Of a DNA stretch of 5,702 bases, positions 1 through 5,111 are shown in pieces. The DNA is from Desulfobacteraceae bacterium (GTDB taxonomy: Bacteria > Desulfobacterota > Desulfobacteria > Desulfobacterales > Desulfosalsimonadaceae): contig JAABTZ010000233.1 in assembly GCA_011389605.1 (NCBI GenBank), positions 1-5,702 on the forward strand, read 5' to 3'. A model generated the notes under the pieces. The model was given only the letters and a program-made list of their open reading frames with translations. It ran no database searches and was not told the origin of the DNA. Both the position numbers and the translations under genes were made by a program. Position 1 is the first letter of the stretch, and each line of letters opens with the position of its first letter.

Positions 1-57
1 ACAGAAAACGGACTGGAACAGCTTGGAGCCTTTCAGGAAGAAATCACGATTGTATAG
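1..57 (+). CDS. Possible 3' end of a convergent plus-strand gene (18 codons plus stop)
   Basis: Reading from base 1, the plus strand gives 18 codons ending EEITIV and a TAG stop at 55-57. The composition is protein-like, with several acidic residues and no rare-looking codons. It would converge on the importer operon, with the operon terminator between the two. The support is thin: the other two plus frames are also open over these few bases, and nothing here identifies a family. A minus-strand gene starting here is unlikely because no start codon with a ribosome binding site is visible. No function can be assigned. Confidence 0.35.
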   Translation, partial: TENGLEQLGAFQEEITIV

Positions 58-60
58 GGT

Positions 61-93
61 AAAAGAAGCGGGCCCGGCCCAAGCCGGGCCCGC
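61..93 (-). terminator. Rho-independent terminator of the importer operon
   Basis: A perfect 11-bp inverted repeat (arms 68-78 and 83-93, all G/C) encloses a 4-base loop. Read on the minus strand, the stem is followed at once by TTCTTTTA, a U-rich tail. It begins 15 bases after the TAA stop of the binding-protein gene. The plus-strand side of the stem has a C/G run instead of T, so termination should be efficient only for the minus-strand operon. Confidence 0.88.
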
Positions 94-108
94 CCCGGGT
101 CAGACTGA

Positions 109-1812
109 TTACTGTGCCTTCCACTGTTTTAGCATTTCATCATAATCCATGGTTTTGGGCTCTTCATCCGGACGCTCGGGCTTGGGCGCCCCCGGCTGGG
201 CCAGCCAGTATTCCCGGTCTTTTTTCGGGTTGAGCTTCGGGGAATACTTGGGCATTTTCAGCCTGCCCATCAACTCGTCCATTTTATAGGCCAGATCATC
301 CATTGCCTTCTGCGGGGTGGCATCCCCGGTGGTTACAAGGGATACATGCTTCCACCACTGCTCTGCCAGAAGCGGATAATGAGGAACATTGGGGCCGGTG
401 TCAGTCCACATGTGCTCCACGGGCGACTTGTAGAAAGTCACGATGCCGCCGTAGGTGCCTTTTTTCTCCTCTTCTGCCAGGTAGTCTGAAAACACCGTGG
501 ATTTGCGAACCGGGGTCCGGCCCACGATGAACTTTTTCAAGCTCACGGACTTGGACACGCAGAACTGGGCCCACAGCCAGGCCGCGGCCCGGTCATCTCC
601 CTTGACACTGTTTTGGAGAATAGTCCAGGAGCCTGCATCCTGATATCCCACTTTCATGCCCTCATCCCAGTATTTGCCGTGGGGCGTGGGTGCCACCCGC
701 CAGAGGGGCTTGCCAGTGGCGTCGGTGACCGGGCTCTGGTCTGAATTGAATGCCGGATCAGACAGCCATGTGATATACTGGAAAACCCTTTGGGCAATGT
801 TGCCGCGGGCAGGGGTTGGGCCGGCCTCGGACCAGGTCATGGAGCCTGCATCCGGGGGTGCATACTTGTCCATCCATTCAACGTACTTGGTGGTTGCATA
901 CACGGCAGCCGGGCCGTTTGCCGCTCCACCGCGCTCCACTGAAGCGCCCACGGGAATCCGGTCTTCGACCCGGATGCCCCATTCGTCAACCGGCATTCCA
1001 TTGGGAAGCCCCTTGTCCCCGGCCCCGGCAATGGAAAGCCAGGCGTCTGTAAAGCGCCAGCCCAGGGAAGGCGATTTTTTGCCGTAATCCATGTGGCCAT
1101 AGACCTTTTGCCCGTCTATCTCCCGGCCTGTAAAGAATTCGGCAATATCCTCGTATGCCGCCCAGTTGACAGGAACGCCGAGCTCATAGCCGTATTGCTC
1201 CTTGAAGGCTTTTTTCAGCTCCGGGTCGGTAAACCAGTCATAGCGGAACCAGTAAAGGTTGGCAAACTGCTGGTCCGGGAGCTGGAGCTGGTTGCCGTCA
1301 TAGTCCTGGCCGAACTCAAGGTTTAAGAAATCATCGAGATCCAGCATGGGATTGGTGACATCCTTGCCCTCTCCCTTGATGTACTCGCTTAGATTCAGGG
1401 CGCTTTCCAGCCTCAGGTGGGTGCCGATGAGATCCGCATCATTTACGTAGATATCATAGAGCTTGCGGTTGGTCTGGATCTGGCGCTGAATCCGGTCGAC
1501 AACTTCGCCTTCGCCGATTATGTCATGGGTGACCTCAATTCCGGTGATCTCTTCAAAGGCCTGGGCCAGCACCTTGGCTTCCCATTTGTGAGTATTGATG
1601 CCTTCGGCCACAGATGTGATCTTCATTCCCTTGTAGGGCTCGGCGGCCTTGGCAAACCATTCCAGCTCCTTTCTCTGCTCCTGCTTGGAAAGCACAGAGG
1701 GCTGAAAAACCTCAACCCATTTGTCGATTGTATCTGCTAATGCCCCAGCCGGCAGCAAAAAGGCCAGCGCTGTTAGCATCAATACTATTTTTCCAATACA
1801 CGATCTTTGCAT
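109..1812 (-). CDS. glpV: Periplasmic substrate-binding protein of a GlpV-type (glycerol) ABC importer
   Basis: This 567-residue protein should capture the substrate in the periplasm and deliver it to GlpP/GlpQ. Residues 1-26 form a classic signal peptide: basic n-region, hydrophobic core at about 9-22, and an ALA cleavage site before Asp27. There is no lipobox, so it should be soluble. The mature part resembles the GlpV family of large extracellular solute-binding proteins. Recognisable blocks are INTHKWEAK (72-80), DIYVNDADLIG (120-130) and SPKLNP with REYWLAQPGAPK (524-544). It is longer than usual sugar-binding proteins (about 400-450 residues), partly from a charged, proline-rich tail after about 520. 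I chose the ATG at 1810-1812 because AAGGAGGG lies 7 bases upstream and the signal peptide then starts correctly. A GTG at 1884 would add 24 residues and spoil the signal peptide. Family and gene order suggest glycerol as substrate; this is not proven. Confidence 0.9.
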   Translation of the reverse strand: MQRSCIGKIVLMLTALAFLLPAGALADTIDKWVEVFQPSVLSKQEQRKELEWFAKAAEPYKGMKITSVAEGINTHKWEAKVLAQAFEEITGIEVTHDIIGEGEVVDRIQRQIQTNRKLYDIYVNDADLIGTHLRLESALNLSEYIKGEGKDVTNPMLDLDDFLNLEFGQDYDGNQLQLPDQQFANLYWFRYDWFTDPELKKAFKEQYGYELGVPVNWAAYEDIAEFFTGREIDGQKVYGHMDYGKKSPSLGWRFTDAWLSIAGAGDKGLPNGMPVDEWGIRVEDRIPVGASVERGGAANGPAAVYATTKYVEWMDKYAPPDAGSMTWSEAGPTPARGNIAQRVFQYITWLSDPAFNSDQSPVTDATGKPLWRVAPTPHGKYWDEGMKVGYQDAGSWTILQNSVKGDDRAAAWLWAQFCVSKSVSLKKFIVGRTPVRKSTVFSDYLAEEEKKGTYGGIVTFYKSPVEHMWTDTGPNVPHYPLLAEQWWKHVSLVTTGDATPQKAMDDLAYKMDELMGRLKMPKYSPKLNPKKDREYWLAQPGAPKPERPDEEPKTMDYDEMLKQWKAQ

Positions 1813-1819
1813 TTCAATG

Positions 1820-1827
1820 CCCTCCTT
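1820..1827 (-). promoter_or_regulatory. Ribosome binding site of glpV, deciding the start codon
   Basis: AAGGAGGG on the minus strand sits 7 bases before the ATG at 1812. It is the best Shine-Dalgarno match in the operon. It favours this start over the in-frame GTG at 1884, which has only a G-run directly touching it. Confidence 0.85.
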
Positions 1828-1839
1828 GTAAAATGTTGG
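1828..1839 (-). repeat. Leader motif CCAACATTTTAC, copy before glpV
   Basis: The 12-base minus-strand sequence CCAACATTTTAC directly precedes the Shine-Dalgarno site of glpV. A near-identical copy with one extra T precedes the Shine-Dalgarno site of glpP (3927-3939). Both sit at the same place relative to a start codon. Whether this is functional or chance is unknown. Confidence 0.45.
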
Positions 1840-1892
1840 AGTTAGAAATCTGCTGCAAAAGCTCTTTTTAACCGCGGATATCACCCCCTTTG

Positions 1893-1921
1893 ACTATATA
1901 TAAAGGCTGCCTTGGTGTTGA
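1893..1921 (-). promoter_or_regulatory. Putative sigma70-type internal promoter before glpV
   Basis: On the minus strand, TCAACA (1916-1921; 4 of 6 to TTGACA) is followed by exactly 17 bases and then TATAGT (1893-1898; 5 of 6 to TATAAT). The predicted start near 1886 gives a leader of about 75 bases before glpV. It lies in the only large gap inside the operon (1813-1960). A separate promoter would let the binding protein be made in excess over the membrane parts, as many importers require. The call is sequence inspection only. The AT-rich stretch allows other -10 alignments. Confidence 0.5.
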
Positions 1922-1960
1922 GAATCCGAAAACAGGCACTTAAAAGGCTTTGTTTGAAAG

Positions 1961-2260
1961 TTACCCCCATCTGCCCTCAGCAGCAAACCAGGCAAGCGAG
2001 ATTGCCAGGGGAATCCACAGGGCTGTGTCGCCCGCGATTCCAAGCCAGATAAGAAATACGGCGATCAGGGAGATGATCCCGATAAAAAACCGATCACCCC
2101 GGGTGGTTTTGACGGGTAAAAAACCCTTTCTGGGAACAGACGGAGAAATTCCGTCCCATACACCCATAAAAGTGATGGCCGCAAAAAGACCGCCAATGGC
2201 CAGCAGGCTTTGCCAGGTCCAGTACATCCATGATGTGTTGACAGCAATCCATTCGACCAT
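1961..2260 (-). CDS. glpU: Small integral membrane protein, DUF2160 family (GlpU)
   Basis: This 99-residue protein is a good match to the DUF2160 family of predicted small inner-membrane proteins found next to GlpSTPQV-type transporters. Three membrane segments are visible at about 11-34, 58-76 and 79-95. Between the first two lies a conserved-looking loop containing PRKGFLP (43-49) and TTRGDR (52-57). It ends in RWG, as I recall for the family. The function is unknown; an accessory or stabilising role in the permease complex is only a guess from its position between the permease and binding-protein genes. The start ATG at 2258-2260 has GGGGAGGG 8 bases upstream and lies 3 bases after the glpQ stop, so translation is probably coupled to glpQ. 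Confidence 0.88.
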   Translation of the reverse strand: MVEWIAVNTSWMYWTWQSLLAIGGLFAAITFMGVWDGISPSVPRKGFLPVKTTRGDRFFIGIISLIAVFLIWLGIAGDTALWIPLAISLAWFAAEGRWG

Positions 2261-2263
2261 TTT

Positions 2264-3061
2264 CTATACCCTCCCCAGGGCAAAGCCCTTGGCAATATAG
2301 TTGCGCACGAAATAAACCACGATTGCACCGGGCACCATGGTCAAAACCCCGGCGGCAGCCAGCAGTCCCCATTTGACCCCTTCTGCGCCGATGCCCACGG
2401 TCAAAGTCACCACCACCGGCTTTGCATCAGTTATGGTCAGGGCCTTGGCCAAAATGAGCTCAATCCAGGAAAAGGTAAAACAGAAAAACGCGGCCACGCC
2501 TACGCCCGGGGCAATGAGCGGGAAAAATATTTTGCCGAAAAACCGGGGAAAACTGTATCCGTCTATTAAGGCGGTTTCATCAATTTCTCTGGGAATCCCC
2601 GACATGAATCCTTCCAGAATCCAGATGGCAAGAGGAATGTTAAACAGGCAGTGGGCCAGGGCCACGGCAAGGTGCGTGTCGTAGATATGGAGGGTATAAT
2701 ACAGCTCGGTAAAAGGAACCATAAATACCGCGGCCGGAGCCATGCGGTTGGTCAGAAGCCAGAAAAAAAGATGGTGCGATCCCCTGAACTTCCACCTGGA
2801 AAATGCATATGCCGCGGGAATGGCGGCAATAAGGCTGATGACCACATTTAAGCATACATAAATGAGCGAATTGGCAAAACTGCTGCGCCACAAGGATGAT
2901 GTAAAAATCTCCGCGTAGTTTTTCAACGTCAGATCCTTGGGAATCAGCGTCAGCTCTTTTAAAATTTCATTGTCTGTTTTCAGCGATGTATTGATCATCC
3001 AGTAGATGGGTATAAAAAGGACAATCAGATAACAGATCAGAAAAATATAGCGCTTATTCAT
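2264..3061 (-). CDS. glpQ: ABC importer permease, second subunit (GlpQ, MalG-like)
   Basis: This 265-residue inner-membrane protein should form half of the substrate channel with GlpP. About six membrane segments are visible: 5-25, 66-90, 96-120, 131-152, 184-206 and 237-257. The cytoplasmic EAA loop that docks on the ATPase is at about 159-183, reading ETALIDGYS then a Pro at 181; this is the pattern of the MalG-like permeases of CUT1-type importers. The length is normal for the family. The ATG at 3059-3061 overlaps the glpP stop as ATGA and is preceded by AAAGGAG 7 bases upstream. The name follows the rhizobial glycerol operon and must not be confused with the glycerophosphodiesterase called GlpQ in E. 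coli. Substrate cannot be read from this protein alone. Confidence 0.9.
   Translation of the reverse strand: MNKRYIFLICYLIVLFIPIYWMINTSLKTDNEILKELTLIPKDLTLKNYAEIFTSSLWRSSFANSLIYVCLNVVISLIAAIPAAYAFSRWKFRGSHHLFFWLLTNRMAPAAVFMVPFTELYYTLHIYDTHLAVALAHCLFNIPLAIWILEGFMSGIPREIDETALIDGYSFPRFFGKIFFPLIAPGVGVAAFFCFTFSWIELILAKALTITDAKPVVVTLTVGIGAEGVKWGLLAAAGVLTMVPGAIVVYFVRNYIAKGFALGRV
2269..2276 (-). promoter_or_regulatory. Ribosome binding site of glpU inside the end of glpQ
   Basis: GGGGAGGG on the minus strand overlaps the last codons of glpQ (Gly-Arg) and is 8 bases before the glpU ATG. The glpQ TAG stop falls between this site and the glpU start, a layout that favours translational coupling. Confidence 0.75.
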
Positions 3062-3915
3062 TGATTTTCTCCTTTGCCTATATTGGTCATCAGCTGAAAG
3101 AAAACATAGCTGAAGACAATGACAATGAAGAGATATATAAACGATGAGGCACCTGCATACCCGAGCTGGTAGGATTCAGCCTTTCTTGCCACGTGCAGGC
3201 TCAAAAATGTGGTGGCATCCCCGGGCCCGCCGCCGGTGAGCAGAAGCGGTTCGGCATAGATTTTAAATGAATCCATAAACCGGAGCAAAACCCCGATGAT
3301 CAGAACCGAACGCAACTTGGGCAGGGTGACGTAACGAAACATCTTCCACGAAGATGCCCCGTCAATCCGTGCAGCCTGGTAGAAAGCATCGGGGATGGCC
3401 TGCAGGCCGGCATAACAGAGCAGAGCCACCAGGGGTGTCCAATGCCAGACATCGAGCAGAAAAATGGTGGCAAAGGCATCCACCGGGTACTTGGACACAT
3501 TGAAATCATAATTAAACAGGGCCAGAAATTCCGGAATCAGGCCCACCGAGGACTGGGTCAGCACCCGGGCGATAATGCCCACAACGTTAAACGGGATCAA
3601 AAGGGGAATGCCCAGCAAAACAAGACACAGGGCCACAGCAGGCCCCCTTCGTGGCATGGAAAGGGCAATGCAGATGCCAAGGGGCACTTCAACGGCCAGT
3701 ATGCCCATGCTGAAAAAAAGCTGCCTGATCAAAGCACCTTGGAAAGCTGGATCCCGGAGTACCTCGATATAATTGTCAAAACCCACAAAGGTAGGGGCAG
3801 ATCCGGCGAAAATATAGTGCAGGGAGTAGTTAATAACCGTCATCAGGGGGATGAAGGCACTTATGGACAAAATTGCCAGCGCAGGAATCAAAAAAAGCCA
3901 GCCTCTGTTTTTCAT
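3058..3915 (-). CDS. glpP: ABC importer permease, first subunit (GlpP, MalF-like)
   Basis: This 285-residue inner-membrane protein pairs with GlpQ to form the importer channel. About six membrane segments are visible at 6-28, 68-88, 93-118, 146-172, 202-220 and 256-277. The EAA loop lies at about 179-199, with QAARIDGASSW followed by TLP (197-199), very close to the consensus. After it comes GGGPGDATT (228-236), the usual GGGP block of UgpA/MalF-like permeases. The start ATG at 3913-3915 gives a typical short basic N terminus before the first helix. Its Shine-Dalgarno site (GGGGGA, 5 bases upstream) is weaker than those of the neighbours. A gap of 65 bases separates it from glpT. The symbol follows the rhizobial glycerol operon. 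Confidence 0.9.
   Translation of the reverse strand: MKNRGWLFLIPALAILSISAFIPLMTVINYSLHYIFAGSAPTFVGFDNYIEVLRDPAFQGALIRQLFFSMGILAVEVPLGICIALSMPRRGPAVALCLVLLGIPLLIPFNVVGIIARVLTQSSVGLIPEFLALFNYDFNVSKYPVDAFATIFLLDVWHWTPLVALLCYAGLQAIPDAFYQAARIDGASSWKMFRYVTLPKLRSVLIIGVLLRFMDSFKIYAEPLLLTGGGPGDATTFLSLHVARKAESYQLGYAGASSFIYLFIVIVFSYVFFQLMTNIGKGENQ
3069..3075 (-). promoter_or_regulatory. Ribosome binding site of glpQ within the end of glpP
   Basis: AAAGGAG on the minus strand lies in the last glpP codons, 7 bases before the glpQ ATG. Together with the 4-base ATGA overlap it supports coupled translation of the two permease halves in equal amounts. Confidence 0.75.
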
Positions 3916-3920
3916 GGCGG

Positions 3921-3926
3921 TCCCCC
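3921..3926 (-). promoter_or_regulatory. Weak ribosome binding site of glpP
   Basis: GGGGGA on the minus strand is 5 bases before the glpP ATG. It lacks the central A of GGAGG, so initiation may be weaker than at the other genes of the operon. Confidence 0.5.
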
Positions 3927-3939
3927 GTAAAAATGTTGG
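3927..3939 (-). repeat. Leader motif CCAACATTTTTAC, copy before glpP
   Basis: This is the second copy of the motif described at 1828-1839, differing by one extra T in the T-run. It abuts the weak G-rich ribosome binding site of glpP. It lies in the 65-base glpT-glpP gap, where I see no convincing promoter or terminator. Confidence 0.45.
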
Positions 3940-3980
3940 CCCCTAAAGCAAACCGGTCCAGGTAAAAATACTTGAAAACC

Positions 3981-5075
3981 TCAGATAACCCTCTGCTCGT
4001 TGTAAAACAGGTTTATTCTGTCCTTGGGAAAATTCACCCAGACCCGGTCTCCTTCTTTTAAACTCATTGATTCAGACACCCTGGCCTTAACGCGCGAAGT
4101 TTCCCGGTCACATGTCAGCACTTTGTATGCGCCGGTATCTTCTATCACCGACACCGTAAATGCCACGGTCCCGTTTTTTTCTTCAGCAGACACTTCCAGA
4201 AATTCCGGCCGAATGCCAAACTTGAAATCCTTTCCATAAGAAGCAGCATTTGCCTTCATAACTTCGCCAACAGGCAGGTCAAAGTCGGCAAAACGCAATT
4301 TGCCGTTATCCAGGCTGCAGTCAAGCAAGTTCATGCCCGGACTTCCTATAAAATAGCCGATAAACGGTGTTTCAGGCTGTGCGTGCAGCTGCTCTGGCGT
4401 GCCCTGCTGAACGAGACGCCCATCCTTGACGATGGTCACGTTGTCGGCAAAGGTAAGGGCCTCGTGCTGATCATGGGTGACATAGATCATGGTCTTTTTC
4501 AGCCGGTTCTGCACTTCCCTGAGTTTTCTTCTCAGCTCTCCCTTGAATTTCGGATCAATGACTGTCAGCGGCTCATCTAAGAGCACGGCTGCCGTATCTT
4601 CGCGCACAATGCTTCTGCCAAGGGAAATTTTCTGCTTGTCTGCGGCATTCAAGCCCGTGGTCCGGGATTTTAAACGGTCGGCCAGCCCCAGGATCTCGGC
4701 TGTCTCCAAAACTTTTGTTTTAACGGTTTTTTCGGGGATTTTTTGATTTCGCAAAGGAAAGGCCAGGTTGTCAAACACGTTCATGCTGTCATAGACCACC
4801 GGAAACTGAAACACCTGGGCGATTTTGCGCTCCCGGGGGGCAAGCCCTGTAACATCGCCTCCGTTGACCAGCACCCGGCCGGCAGTGGGAAGCAGAAGCC
4901 CGGAGATAATGTTTAAAATGGTGGTCTTGCCGCATCCGGAAGGCCCAAGAAGGGCATTGGCACTTCCGTCAGGCCAGGAGATATTGAGCCCGGAGACCGC
5001 ATATTCCCTCTGATCCTCGGGTGCTGAGTGGGGATCATAGCAATGGGAAATGCCTTCAAGCTCGATTCGGGCCAT
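3981..5075 (-). CDS. glpT: ABC importer ATPase, second subunit (GlpT), with degenerate signature motif
   Basis: This 364-residue cytoplasmic ATPase should pair with GlpS to power the importer. The Walker A motif is GPSGCGKTT (44-52), the Q-loop Gln is 90, Walker B is LLDEP (165-169) with catalytic Glu168, and the H-loop is YVTHDQ with His201. These are all canonical. The signature is not: where LSGGQ should stand, before the conserved QKISLGRSIVR (148-158), there is LNAAD (142-146). The D-loop also differs (TVIDP instead of the SxLD type). The C-terminal part (about 240-364) is a TOBE-type domain with GIRPE (287-291), as in CUT1 ATPases. The ATG at 5073-5075 has GGAGGA 5 bases upstream. The altered signature is, as I recall, a family trait of this transporter and not a mutation. 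The symbol follows the rhizobial operon and is unrelated to E. coli GlpT, the glycerol-3-phosphate antiporter. Confidence 0.92.
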   Translation of the reverse strand: MARIELEGISHCYDPHSAPEDQREYAVSGLNISWPDGSANALLGPSGCGKTTILNIISGLLLPTAGRVLVNGGDVTGLAPRERKIAQVFQFPVVYDSMNVFDNLAFPLRNQKIPEKTVKTKVLETAEILGLADRLKSRTTGLNAADKQKISLGRSIVREDTAAVLLDEPLTVIDPKFKGELRRKLREVQNRLKKTMIYVTHDQHEALTFADNVTIVKDGRLVQQGTPEQLHAQPETPFIGYFIGSPGMNLLDCSLDNGKLRFADFDLPVGEVMKANAASYGKDFKFGIRPEFLEVSAEEKNGTVAFTVSVIEDTGAYKVLTCDRETSRVKARVSESMSLKEGDRVWVNFPKDRINLFYNEQRVI

Positions 5076-5080
5076 GATTT

Positions 5081-5086
5081 TCCTCC
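5081..5086 (-). promoter_or_regulatory. Ribosome binding site of glpT
   Basis: GGAGGA on the minus strand is 5 bases before the glpT ATG, in the 36-base gap after glpS. It fixes the start codon: no better in-frame start lies upstream before the glpS stop. Confidence 0.75.
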
Positions 5087-5097
5087 ATACCCGGCTG

Positions 5098-5111
5098 CCG
5101 GCCTGGGCCGG
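5098..5111 (-). other. Small GC-rich hairpin between glpS and glpT
   Basis: CCGGCCCAGGCCGG on the minus strand can fold as a 5-bp stem with a 4-base loop, starting directly after the glpS TGA stop. No U-run follows, so it is not an intrinsic terminator. It could slow 3' decay or modulate the glpS/glpT ratio, or be chance in a G+C-rich gap. Confidence 0.4.

Noticed and set aside
656..1087. Plus-strand open frame of 143 codons opposite glpV
   Set aside because: It is antisense to the well-supported binding protein, with no recognisable domain and the repetitive Ser/Pro/Ala composition of a shadow frame.
1417..1740. Plus-strand open frame of 107 codons, hydrophobic in places
   Set aside because: It is antisense to the N-terminal part of glpV. 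The leucine-rich look follows from the opposite-strand Lys/Glu codons.
1812..1884. Extended glpV start (GTG at 1884, adding 24 residues)
   Set aside because: No properly spaced ribosome binding site, and the extension would put a signal peptide in the interior of the protein. The ATG at 1812 has an ideal Shine-Dalgarno site and signal peptide.
1902..1949. Direct repeat AAAGGCT (plus strand, 1902-1908 and 1943-1949), spaced 41 bases, near the internal promoter
   Set aside because: Seven bases in an AT-rich gap can easily recur by chance. There is no dyad or known operator consensus, so I do not call an operator.
3442..3930. Plus-strand open frame of 162 codons opposite glpP
   Set aside because: It lies wholly antisense to a clear permease gene. 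Its composition is low-hydrophobic and rich in Gly, Gln and His, as expected from an antisense shadow. No family is recognisable.
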